From assembly GCA_022592445.1 (NCBI GenBank), contig JABYQR010000347.1, forward strand, positions 1 to 45,621: a stretch of 45,621 nucleotides of DNA, read 5' to 3'. The notes under the pieces are model-generated. The model ran no database searches. It was not told the origin of the DNA and saw only the letters and a list, made by a program, of their open reading frames with translations. Source of the stretch: Cytidiella melzeri. Its lineage: Eukaryota > Basidiomycota > Agaricomycetes > Polyporales > Irpicaceae. Below, in pieces: positions 1 through 10,613 of this stretch. Every line of letters starts with the position of its first letter. Position 1 is the first letter of the stretch. The translations under genes and the position numbers were made by a program.

Positions 1-88
1 ACCCGGGTGGCCCGCGGCTTCTCTGGCTCAGGCGCGCGAACAGAGCCCTTCGTACGTGTTTACACACAAATTAGGGTCACTTAGCTGC

Positions 89-2905
89 TTATTCCGTCGC
101 CGCACCATACATAGAACGATTCACACCGTGGCAACTCATTGTCAGCACTTTGACAGGAGTGTATGCGGTACGAAACATAGACAAGATCCTGGGCTTGGGA
201 TGTAAGTGCCTGGCATTGCGCACAGTGCTTTTTGCATTAATAACCATTGCTTTCTTAGCGCCAGAACCTCTTGCTAACCTCGTGAGCAGCTGGCCTTCTG
301 TCATTGTTTGATTTAGCCCGACTCATCTGGACTCTTGTGCAGTATTCACCGAATTACTACCGCGCAACCTGGATCACCACTGGTTTGGATGCAGGGTTCG
401 CCACCGCCATGACCATCCGCCCCAAGTGGCTCAGGGACATCTGTTCTATCATTTTCTCCGTTTACTACATCATCTACGCGACCGAGGGTGATGAGAAGGT
501 GGGACGATACGTTTTCAGCCTTGACAACAGATGGCTGACGTTTACTAGGTTCGCCGTTTTCGTGCGGTGCCGACTGTTGAAATGCTCCGGGCTACTTGGG
601 AGAAGACAACTAATCCCTACGTGCGTCGCGTCGCGTCGCCTGTTGAGATACTGGCACCTGACAACGACTAGATACGGGCGCTTGCGGTGCACCCACACAT
701 AAGCATCCGACGAAAGTTACTGCTACCTCGCCCAAAAGATTCAAACTATCAACGGCCCATAACGGCCTGGTTGTTTTTCGCCCCTTCTGAACACCTGTTG
801 TCGCGGGCGACTGAGTTGATACTTGATTTTCCTGGCGGTGGCTTCATCTCGATGACCCCAGAGCATCACGAGGATCGTCTACGCATATGGGCCGTACGCA
901 CGGGAAAACCGGTGCTGTCCATTGAGTATGGAAAGGCTCCTGAATGTAAGGGCTGCATGAGCGCAGACATTATGCAATGCTAACAGACACATTGTAGATC
1001 CATACCCATTTGCGATCGACGAATGCTTCGATGTGTACCGGACGCTCGTTGAGTCTGCGGGACAAATCATCGGTATGTCCGGGGTCAAGATGGACACCAT
1101 ATTTACGGGAGACTCTGCGTAAGCCTCCTCCGCTCATTTGTGGGAGATCATCTCGTTTTAAGACGCACATGTCACGCAGTGGTGCACATATCGCAGTCGG
1201 AGTCATGATCAAGATCCTGGAAACACAATTTGCCGTACCACATCCACTCGCTCTACAGCTGAACTATGCGGCATTAGACTTCAATTACTCCTCCTGGATG
1301 ACACCTGCCAACCTCAGAGTTCTGCAGTCAGAGCAGTCTTCTGGAAACCTACAAGGCCTGGCGGAGCAAAAAGACCACTTCAAGCACATCAGTCCGCTTT
1401 CTATGGTCGGGGATCGTAAACCGCTACGCCGTCAACAAAGCTGGAGGGATACAATTCGGACTTTGACGTCGCCAGTGTCGGAAAGACCTACTTTGTCACG
1501 TAAACGAGTGTCGAAGCAGGCCAGCTTGCCGAAGCCTAATGGTCAGACTGGTCAGCATCTCCCAGAAGGTCCGACAGATGACTCTGGAAGTTTAGCGGAC
1601 GAGGAGGACGAATCTAATTTGGACGGAGTGCCAGAGGAGGAAAGACCTATTCGAGCAAGAGTTCGCTTTCACCCCGTCGTTGACGAGGTTCAGTCCCCGG
1701 CGAAGCACAAAGCGGAGTCTGGGTCTCCATCGGGACCTGCCAAGAGTGACTGTGACTTGCTGACTGTCGGGGCGTCAACACAGCAGCCTCAAGAGCCCAT
1801 ATCTCCCTTAGGTACTCGCCTCACCATGACGAGCAGAACTGGTTACTTCCAGGATCGTATCATCTCACCTAGCATGGTAAGTGAGCAGAGATGTTCGCAA
1901 GATAGCTCCTTCCTCATTCATTCGCAGATGCGTGCAATGGCAATATTGTTCATTGGACCGCATCGAAATCCGGACTTTGCCTCCGACTACCACTTGTCCC
2001 CAGTACTTGCACCTAATCACCTTCTTGCGCAGTTTCCACCGCTCCTAATGACCTGTGGTGAGAAAGACCCCTTCGTAGATGATACCGTCATCTTTGCGGG
2101 CCGTGTCCGAGATGCAAAGCGGACGAGGCGAAACGAGCTCGCGGAGACGTTGGCAGGCAGGAACGTGAAGTACAGTCAGCATCTAACGTTCAGCTCTCTT
2201 GACGACGGGGATCGAGAGGAGGTCTCGTTTCGAAGTTTGAAGAGCGAGCTCAGTCAGCTTTCCAGTCAAACCGAAGAGGATTGGGTGCAGATGCACATAT
2301 TTACGGATTGGAGCCACGGTTACATGCAGATGGCACCGCTGATGAAGGAGGCACGTATCGTGATCAGCGACCTTGCCGATTGGATGGGCAGTATTTTCGT
2401 TGGTCAGCGTGGGCGAGGTGGGAGGAAGCTGAACATGATCAACACTGGTGCTTCAGCCAGACAGCAGAGAGAGAAACGTGCCCCTCCGCCTTCTCCTCTC
2501 ACGTCTGAGACAGAAATGGAAACAGAGACCGACGATGTGCTCACGTTTTCTCCGAAGAGAAGGTCCCCTCCGACATCTTTCACCGGTGGTCAAGATCCAG
2601 CAGCTACTCGATGGGCCGCAAGACTTGGAGCGTTCTCTCAAAAGGCCACACCATCTCCGACGCCTCTAGCACATGATTCTGACTCATCATCTACAGCTGT
2701 GCCTACGGTGGGCAGTTCACCACCGACATTGCAGAACATACCTCCCCTACTCTCGACGACTTCTTTGGGCGGCGCCGCCGCCCTCAGGGTTGGATCGCCC
2801 AAGGGTGGTCAAACTATCACGGAGTCTGAACTGATGCGTCGTCGCCGGTTGCTGGATTCGCATCTTATCCCGAGCGATGCTGGCAAATTTGGCGATAGCA
2901 CATAG
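89..2905 (+). CDS. Hormone-sensitive-lipase-type alpha/beta hydrolase, 5' partial
   Basis: Serine esterase/lipase of the HSL (alpha/beta hydrolase fold-3) type, expected to cleave acyl esters of sterols or glycerolipids. Splicing at introns 202-258, 282-342, 499-548, 621-671, 946-997, 1119-1179 and 1877-1927 gives one frame. It has a hydrophobic N-terminal stretch (FTPWQLIVSTLTGVYAV), an oxyanion-hole-like segment DFPGGGF in place of HGGG, and the nucleophile motif GDSAG, whose Ser-Ala codon is assembled across intron 1119-1179. The acidic residue lies in CGEKDPFVDD and the histidine in DWSHGYM. A long acidic and Ser/Pro-rich insert (about 1440-1800) separates the nucleophile from the Asp/His part, and a low-complexity tail follows, a layout known from fungal HSL-like enzymes. 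No ATG is in frame near the first coding sequence (a TAG precedes it around position 73), so the initiator exon probably lies before the window. Family confidence is high; the substrate is unknown. Confidence 0.85.
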
Positions 2906-3097
2906 TTTTCGGTTGATGGTGTTATCTAAGGTTCGACATGCACGACATAGTAATTCAAGGAGAATAGCGGGGCCAACTATAATTCCATTTCTGCTATGGA
3001 ACCGCAGCCGCGAGAACCGTGCAAGGATTCATGTGCGGAAGAGCAAGTAGACATCACAGCATGTATACTGCGTACCAATTCTTTCTCATGATACAAG

Positions 3098-3103
3098 TAT
3101 AAA
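3098..3103 (+). promoter_or_regulatory. Candidate TATA box of the GST gene
   Basis: TATAAA lies 98 bp before the ATG at 3201, a normal distance for a fungal core promoter. This is assigned from position and sequence only. Confidence 0.4.
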
Positions 3104-3200
3104 TTCGTTCCTGCGATAAAGTCCACATTTCCCAATCTCTCGCTCCTACAGGTCCTCACCTCAAACGTTGTCACGTATCCAGTCAAGAGACTATTGAAAG

Positions 3201-4000
3201 ATGCCCGATCCAATCATCTTCTACGACATTGACTCACCAAAGGCCGGTAGAGCTTGGTCTCCTCATACTTGGAGGACACGGTCAGCAACGAGCTGTGTAT
3301 CGAACTTACCTAGACTGAACCCTTCGCCAGTTACGCATTGAATTATAAGGGCATTCCCTACAAAACCGAGTGGGTTGAGTACCCCGATATCGAGGCACTC
3401 TGCAAGAAAATCGGTGCTTCTGCGACCACCAAGAAAGATGGCCGTGATCACTATACCTTGCCTGTGATCTACGACCCGTCAACAGGAAAGGTTGTCAGCG
3501 ACTCGCTGGCTATCTCCAAGTACCTCGACACTGCATATCCATCCACACCTCAGCTCTTCCCACCGGGTACACACGCATTCCAAGCGGCCTTCAACGCTGG
3601 CTCTAGGCCCGCGATCTTGTTGCCCACTCTTCACATCTTGCTCAGTCGTATCGCAGACGGCTTGAACCCTCCGAGCAGTGTCTATTTCAGAAGGACTCGA
3701 GAGGCACAGTTTGGCAAGCTGGAGGAGGCGAACACGGCGAAGGCGTGGGAGGACCTAGAGAAGGGATGGGACCAGGTCAAGTCGTTCCTTGATGCTAACG
3801 GAGGGGGAAAGAATTTGTCATTTTTGGGAGAAAAAGGCAGACTCACTCACAGTGATCTCATACTTGGCTCGACTCTTAGTTGGGCCAAAGTCATTGCTGG
3901 CGAGGAGTCGGAGGACTGGAAGAGAATCGCGGGGTTCGGAGATGGTTTTTGTGCAAAGATTTTGGCTCAATTTGAGGAATACGGTAGCATAGATGCGTAG
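3201..4000 (+). CDS. Glutathione S-transferase, fungal FuA/Ure2p-like class
   Basis: Cytosolic glutathione transferase that conjugates glutathione to electrophiles or cleaves ether-type bonds; in wood-decay fungi the FuA class is linked to detoxification of lignin and wood extractives. The start is the ATG at 3201, read as MPDPIIFYDI. One intron, 3281-3330, joins TWRTR to YALNYKG. The N-terminal thioredoxin-like domain shows the class signature RAWSPHTWRTR (about residues 19-29), WVEYPDIEALCKKIGA, the cis-proline region LPVIYDPSTG, and the glutathione-contacting VSDSLAISKYLD. An all-helical C-terminal domain follows (LTHSDLILGSTLSW). The product is about 249 aa, the usual family length. The frame is clean, with a stop at 3998-4000. 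The subclass is inferred from the motif only. Confidence 0.9.
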
Positions 4001-5875
4001 GTTTTGCCGCCATGGACTCTGAAGTTCTGGAAAGTAGCGACCCGGCAGAAATCCACACCAATGCAGTAGCTCTCCTTTCATCAGCACTTTCTCAGCCGCT
4101 TCTCAACTAGTATTGGCATCCTAGATTGAAGACAATGCTGCCAGTTCAGTGGTCAAAATTCTGTAAAGTGGCTTGACAGTGTTGCAACTTATTGTGTCGC
4201 CAATTGTTATGTACATTTGCCTGAGTGTGATACCGAGAGAGATACTGAGCGCTTTACTAATCGATGCCTCGTTGACTTCAACTCAAGAACCTGAAGCTTG
4301 ACTCGCCAGCCAGTCCGGACGCAAGCTGAACGTTAACGCCAACCGAGACAAGCAAACACTGCGGGCAAAGGCCCATTTCACATGGCGTGAAATTATTGTG
4401 AGAGTTATTTGAGATGTTAGAAATCCCATGAATATCTGGTTATGTTTGGGGGGTAAGATTGATATACAATCGAAGACATTTTTGTGATTTTTCTACAATT
4501 TTTCAAGCCTATCTACTGGCAGCCTTTCCGCGCTCCGAAAATCTGTGTGAATATTAATTATTTGGGCAGATTTGCAACCGACCTAAAATTGTAAACACAA
4601 ATAGATTTCCCACGTGTGTCGGGTGATGGCAAACATAATGTGGCAAACAACTTTCCAGAACTTTTCAGTAGCACGTCGCCGGAAATTCTACCTGCCCTTT
4701 CCTTTTCTGGATTTTTTCATGCCCTTTTCCAAATCCGTGGAAGGCATCTTTTCCACTTGATTTTCTGAGCCTTGAAAGGTAAACTTCCTTTCATTTTTCT
4801 TTCTGATTTAACTACCACTTAAAAAACATAAATTCCTGCCCCTGAAAAGGCACAGAATTTGTATAGCATTATTTGGTATTCTCAAACATTAAGAAACAAT
4901 TCCGAGCCCCAAATTGCTCATGGATTATCTGCTGATAGTTAACATTTAAGTGGGTAATCATGCAAATTTTAAGGTGTGTGAAATCAGTGTTTGCCCCTAG
5001 TGAAAGGAGGCACGAGCTTGCGAGCGGGACTGTTGAGGTCGTGATTAGCGCTCAAGACCTGGACCGTATGAATTTGAACTTTGAAAAATTGCGCGTTTTG
5101 GAGAACAGTAGCAGCAATCACTTTCTACAGACGCAGGCTTGCTTCCGTTCATGAAATGCAATACTTGCACCTCATTGCATCGTGTTTTAGTAGTTTCCAT
5201 GACTGAATAGCAGAAGTCCCATAAGGCTAGCCTCAATGGGCGCCCGAACACTGGCTACAGCAAAAAATCAATCATATAATCTCAGACAGTGTGGTCCATG
5301 TGATAATTATATGGGAACATGTTACATGGATATCGTTACAGGAACTGTCGCCAATAAGTCATGTACATAGTATTTATGGTGCCGCCGCCGCGGCAGCGGT
5401 AAAATTTACCTGCTGAACTCAGCGTGTTGTTGAAAATACCCCTTGTCGCGCAAATTTCACGCTCCGAGTCGAAACAAGCTCATCTTAACGACTGCCCCGC
5501 GATATTCGCTCGAATTCGACTTTCGCCGACATTCAACTCCTTATCGTGCGATTCCACTTCCATCAGGAAACAATGCGAATGCTACCCAAGCTCCCAGCTG
5601 CTACAGAGTGCTCCGGAGAGCTCCGTAGCTGCCGGAGACTTTGTTTTGTTTCCTGATGTCCCTAACACTTTTAACCGGCGAAATTCACGGGCTATTGGCT
5701 CTGCAGTGGTACAATCTCCAACGGCAGTCATCGCCTGCCATGACTGCAGACTAGCTTGAGCACTGAGAGAGACGATTGCACTTAACGAGCCTGGCAAGCT
5801 CTACCGTCCTTGACCTGCCATGTACAATCTCACTTAGTGCCAGCCATTTCATTGCGCCCTGCAGCACACATTTCA
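4001..5875. other. Intergenic, no gene recognised
   Basis: About 1.9 kb, AT-rich between 4390 and 4930. The short open frames here (for example 4960-5154 and 5424-5759) show no recognisable motif and no splice-joined continuation. A small CCG-rich patch sits near 5380-5400. Nothing further can be supported. Confidence 0.5.
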
Positions 5876-6442
5876 TCAGTGCTGGACGAATGCTCTATCA
5901 TACTCGTAAATCACTGACGCAAATTCTGCGAGGCTTTTGGCTGATGGGGTATGTGACATGATCTTGCGTTTCCGTGCGTGGTCTTCGCGCGAAATCGTGG
6001 TAAATACGCTGCGCGCCGTGCCGAATGGCGCGAACGCATCGTACATGGGAGACTGGAGCGCTTCCAACGAGTGTGCGTAGATCGTCTGCAGGGCTTCCGG
6101 GTCGCAGATGGACACCTCGTTTGGGCTGATACGGAACGGACGATTGTGCCTTGTGAATCTTATATATCAGTGATACCAGATAAGAGCTGGAACCCAACGA
6201 TACAGACCATATTTCTGGTGTAGCTCCATGACACTTGTTTGTGCGTCGCCTTTATAAGTAGTACGAGCCAGACACAAGCAGGAGAACTTTGCGAGCCATG
6301 GTCCAGGATATGCGCGAACCCCCTTGGGGTCCGATAGAAAGGGTAACACATAAGACAGAGTGATGGCCGTGACCGCGATAGCCACAGTCCCTAACGCATA
6401 GAGTCCAATGTTCAACTCTGGAAGCTGAGCTGTGGGTGCCAT
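5876..6442 (-). pseudogene. Truncated cytochrome P450 (CYP53/benzoate 4-monooxygenase-like N-terminus)
   Basis: Reading leftward from the ATG at 6442, the frame encodes a membrane anchor (about residues 12-36), then LSDPKGVRAYPGPWLAKFS and MELHQKYG. A GT-AG intron then leads to ISPNEVSICDPEALQTIYAH and DHARKRKIMSHTPSAKSL, the order seen at the N-terminus of CYP53-type P450s. The splice that fits the family (YG to TIVR) leaves the following block out of frame, with a local CGTTCCGT duplication that looks like a 5 bp insertion. The frame ends at FVQH followed by two stops. The I-helix, ExxR and heme-cysteine regions (about 350 residues) are absent, and no other fragment was seen nearby. It cannot encode a working P450. 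Assignment to CYP53 rather than another ER P450 family is tentative. Confidence 0.75.
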
Positions 6443-7502
6443 GGCTGTTGTGGAAGGATGGTCTGCATCACCGAGGAACTTGCAAGGCCTTTCTATGCTA
6501 TCTCTTGTCGGCTAAAATGAATGATTTGCGCAAAACATCGAAAGCAAGTAAGCAAGAATGCCTCTGCATATGCTCAGTTCATGCGGGCCACCGTAGCACG
6601 CTGATGTCGTACCTAAGCGACAATTTGGAGAGAGTATTTGGAAGCCAGGTTTTACCAATATTACGAAGGCTTCGTCAAAAATCGGCTTATTGGCCTGCAT
6701 TGATCCTTCTACATCGGATGACTTCTTGTTGACTGTGGGTCTGCTGATGCTATTTGGCGTCCTTTCTGCCCTGTGCAGTGCGCCACCACTGCGCTTGCGA
6801 CTTCATAGCATAGAGAGAATATTGATAACTTGATAGCTTATGAAAAAGGATATGAGGAAACATACCGTATGCCAATGCCCATACAGTCATTGCATTGCGT
6901 AACCGCTGGGTAGCCTAATTAACGCTGTTTGTGGTGGAATGAGTCTTGACTCTGTGAAGGACCCTTGAGTTTCGGATGGACGGTTGCGAATAAAGCTTCA
7001 GGGTATGAATTACACAAAGCCCACCACGTTTGTAGCTATTTTTGGCTGAGATGTATTCTTTCCAAGTGCATGCTTCGAACTTATACCAAGTTGCATAGCA
7101 TACGTTAATACCTAGAAAGTTCGTGAGTTCATCATTATGACAGTCATCAAATACTCACCACCAACTAGCTCACACCCTTCCGCGCTGTCCGGCGCGCTCG
7201 TTCATTGGCACAGCACAACTACTAGGAACCGACGATCAACGGTAGACTTGCACGATTTACGTGAGAAATGTGTATTTTTTCACACTGCAGTGTGCTTGCA
7301 GGCAGCTGCAGGTTGCGCACGGGCTAGACAAGACAGTGCTTGTACGAGACGTGTAACTCCCTTGTGAGCTTTTTGTATTGTGTCGTGTACCGTAGAGAGC
7401 ACTACATGATAGTTCGAGAGCAGCCCAGCACATGTGGCGAGTAACTGAGGATGGACGTAAAGCGACCGCAAGTTGGTAAACCCATTATGGGCGCCTAGAT
7501 GC
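6443..7502. other. Intergenic between P450 remnant and MTHFR
   Basis: About 1.06 kb. Open frames (6436-6732, 7137-7367, 7280-7471) lack recognisable motifs and overlap in conflicting frames. No gene is supported. It presumably holds upstream control sequence for MTHFR. Confidence 0.5.
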
Positions 7503-7510
7503 TATATAAG
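7503..7510 (+). promoter_or_regulatory. Candidate TATA box of MTHFR
   Basis: TATATAAG lies 171 bp before the MTHFR ATG at 7681, followed by a pyrimidine-rich stretch (about 7540-7600) typical of fungal start regions. Assigned by position. Confidence 0.45.
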
Positions 7511-7680
7511 ACCACTAGACTCGTTTTGACAGCGAGGACGGGTTTAACTGCCTACTTTTCCGCCCCTCCTCTTTCGCTTATAGTTTCCTTTTTGTCTGGC
7601 GTAAATACAGCATAGAACATTACTCCTATACTCTACAGCTCTTACCCAATATTCTGATCCAGTAAACCTCGTTAACTGTC

Positions 7681-9935
7681 ATGAAAATCAGCAAGAGGAT
7701 CCAACAGGCCGAGAAGGAAAACAGAGTATGGTGGTCCTTCGAGTATTTTCCGCCACGGACGGCGCAGGTGCGGTCGGGTCTATCTCTACCAGATGTACTC
7801 TTACGTGTGCTACAGGGCCTCCAAAACCTCCTAGACCGTATAGAGCGTATGCGTGCGCTGGGTCCCGAGTTCATAGACATTACATGGTACGAGGGTTTCC
7901 CTTGTGCAATCACCCGTCGTACATCCTAATCAACCTGCAGGAACGCTGGAGGACGTACATCTGACCTTACATCGGAGCTGGTCAAGACTTGCCAGGGTCT
8001 CATCGGGCTCGAGACTTGCATGCATTTGACTTGCACCAATATGCCGGCGGAGAAAGTAGACATCGCTCTCAAGGTTAGTAAGCCTGTCTGCACCACATCA
8101 AATGCTCCCTCTCACGTCGACCTACACCATAGGAAGCAAAGGCACACGGCTGCAGAAACATTCTTGCGCTACGAGGTGACCCGCCCCTCGGCAAAGACGA
8201 GTGGGAGGCCGTAGAAGGCGGATTTATCCACGGAGTTGACCTCGTCCGGCACATACGAGAGCAGTTCGGGGATTACTTTGACATCGCGGTCGCCGGTTTT
8301 CCCCAACACCAAGAACTTCCACCAGACGAGCTTGCACGAGAGCTTCAGTGGCTCAAGGAGAAGATCGACGCCGGGGCCAACTTTATATTCACACAGATGT
8401 TCTACGACGTAGACGTTTTCATCGCGTGGGTAAAGAGCGTACGCGCGGCTGGGATCACTGTCCCCATCGTACCTGGCATTGCGCCTATCCAAACCTGGAA
8501 CGGATTCATCAAGTCGACGACTTTATCTGGGACGACGATCCCTCAGGCTCTGCTTGACCAACTGGAACCACACAAGAACAACGATGAGAAGGTACGAGAG
8601 ATCGGTATCAGGCTCGTCGGAGAGATGTGTCGCCGCATCCTACGGGAGGATATAGGGATCCGTGGCTTACACTTTTACACCATGAACCTCGAGAAAGGCA
8701 CACGGATGTTGTTGGAGGAGCTGCAACTCGTTCCTCGGGTTGACGTTGTAAAGCCTTTGCCGTGGAGACAGGTGCGTTTCTATCTACTTCCTTTGGCTCC
8801 TAAAAGAACCGCTGATTCCTGGACATCCAGTCACTCACGCCCAATCGGCGCTCTGAGACAATCCGTCCAATTTTCTGGGCCAATCGTACAAAGTCATACC
8901 TCTCGCGCACTGAGAATTGGGATGAATATCCGAATGGTCGGTTCGGTGACTCTCGCTCACCGGCATATGGTGAACTAGACGGCTACGGCATCTCGCTGAA
9001 ACAGAACGTACGTGCTCCGCCTTCCCTCGTCCTTTCATAAGGGCTACTAACGGCTGTTTCATATAGAAAGAGGAAGTCCATAGGATCTGGGGTCAGCCGA
9101 CCTCGTTCTCAGACATATCTTCTCTATTTGCACGCTTCTGTCAGGGAGAGATACCCGCGCTGCCATGGTCAGATTCTCGGCCATCGTCGGAAACAACAAT
9201 CATCGCCACGAACTTGGCTAAAGTGAACGCCCTTGGGTTCCTCACAATCAACTCTCAGCCTGCAGTCGACGGAGTGCGAAGCGACGACAAGGTTCACGGA
9301 TGGGGCCCATCTAATGGTTACGTGTATCAGAAGGTGCGTGTTAGTGTGCGTATGAATGTAGCAGTGGCCCATTCTAATGCGTATTCCAGGCGTATCTGGA
9401 GTTCTTTCTCTCTCCAGAGCTTCTCGCGGCCTTGATACCACAGATCGAGCAGGACCCTAATATTACTTACTACGTGATCAACAAGCGTGGTGACCTCCGG
9501 ACGAATAACCACTCGGACGGACCCAATGCCGTCACATGGGGCGTCTTTCCCGGCAAGGAGATCGTACAGCCGACCATCGTTGAGGCTATCAGCTTCATGG
9601 CCTGGAAGGTTTGTGCTCTCAGCTTCATCTAAGAACGCGTCTTATTTTCATGCTCACTTATGTCTTGTCCGCTGTTATAGGATGAAGCGTACGAGCTCGG
9701 TCGACAATGGGCGAAAGTGTACGAGCCTGACTCGAACGCGCGAAAGACGATAACGGAGATCATGGATACTCATTACCTGATGAACGTCGTGCACAACGAT
9801 TACAAGAAGCCCGAGGCTATCTTTGCCCCATTCTTTAAAGCAGGCGCTGACGCCGCTGCTGCCCAGGAGGCAAAACAGTCCGCTCAGGTCACAGCCGTCG
9901 TGGTGAACGGCCACACTAACGGATCCGCTCACTGA
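7681..9935 (+). CDS. MTHFR: Methylenetetrahydrofolate reductase
   Basis: Reduces 5,10-methylenetetrahydrofolate to 5-methyltetrahydrofolate with an NAD(P)H-linked flavin, supplying methyl groups for methionine synthesis in the cytosol. The ATG at 7681 gives [20 protein letters not shown], followed by [63 protein letters not shown] and LHFYTMNLE, all in the order of the N-terminal TIM-barrel catalytic domain. The C-terminal SAM-responsive half follows ([54 protein letters not shown]). It is split by several short GT-AG introns; one donor at about 7886 falls inside the Trp codon of DITW. The frame is clean through to TGA at 9933-9935. Yeast has two paralogues, MET12 and MET13; the sequence alone does not say which this matches. 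Confidence 0.95.
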
Positions 9936-10613
9936 AAGATTTTTACCCCATCCAAATCAACTTATAAGCCGACAGTCGACTACCGGTAGTCTCAACACAT
10001 ACACCATCTCTCTCCCCGCGCTAGGGTTGCTCTATTTATTCAAAGCACACCCATCGGGTTCAACCCCCGATCCCTGTCTCTAACGTTTTCAATCTCGAAC
10101 TATCAAATGTTTGCTGCATCTCCAGGATTTTTTTTTGTATCTGCATCTTCTTCTTCTTCTTCATCATCATCACTGATTCCTTCGCATCCGCCTTTGCTTA
10201 CTTCAATTTCTTCCCAACAATTTTCTTTGCTACGTCTACATCCACTTCCGCGCTTGCATCAACTGCATCAACCCCCTCTCCTCACCACCCAGACATACAA
10301 CTTTGCATTGCCCTTTGGTGAAACTCCCTCCTTCCCGCATACCTTTGCATCCAACTGCATGTATCATAATCACCTGTCGCCTTGTAGCCACACCATGATC
10401 GAACCAAACGTCGCTTTTTCTTGGTCCCACAAATCTAGCATGCATGACAAGAAACTTTCTTCTTTGTGTGTTCAAACGCGTAAAGTACAGGACATTCACT
10501 CCCCGACGCGTGTACTAGCTACAGCATCCCACCAACGACATAAATGCCGATAACCAAATAAAATGCGGGGACATCTACTTTACTAGGAATGACAAAAATT
10601 CGGCATCATATTA
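9936..10613. other. 3' flanking region with microsatellite
   Basis: Pyrimidine-rich DNA with a short T-tract and a CTT/CAT trinucleotide run at about 10128-10173. The 148-codon open frame at 10107-10553 looks like translated simple repeat and is not supported as a gene. Confidence 0.5.

Noticed and set aside
1877..1927. Reading the HSL frame straight through this segment
   Set aside because: The 51-nt stretch has perfect GTAAGT and CAG ends and stays open only by chance; removing it joins ISPSM to MRAMAILFIGPHR as expected for the family.
10107..10553. 148-codon open frame rich in Ser/His/Pro after MTHFR
   Set aside because: It is translated pyrimidine-rich simple sequence without motifs or splice partners.
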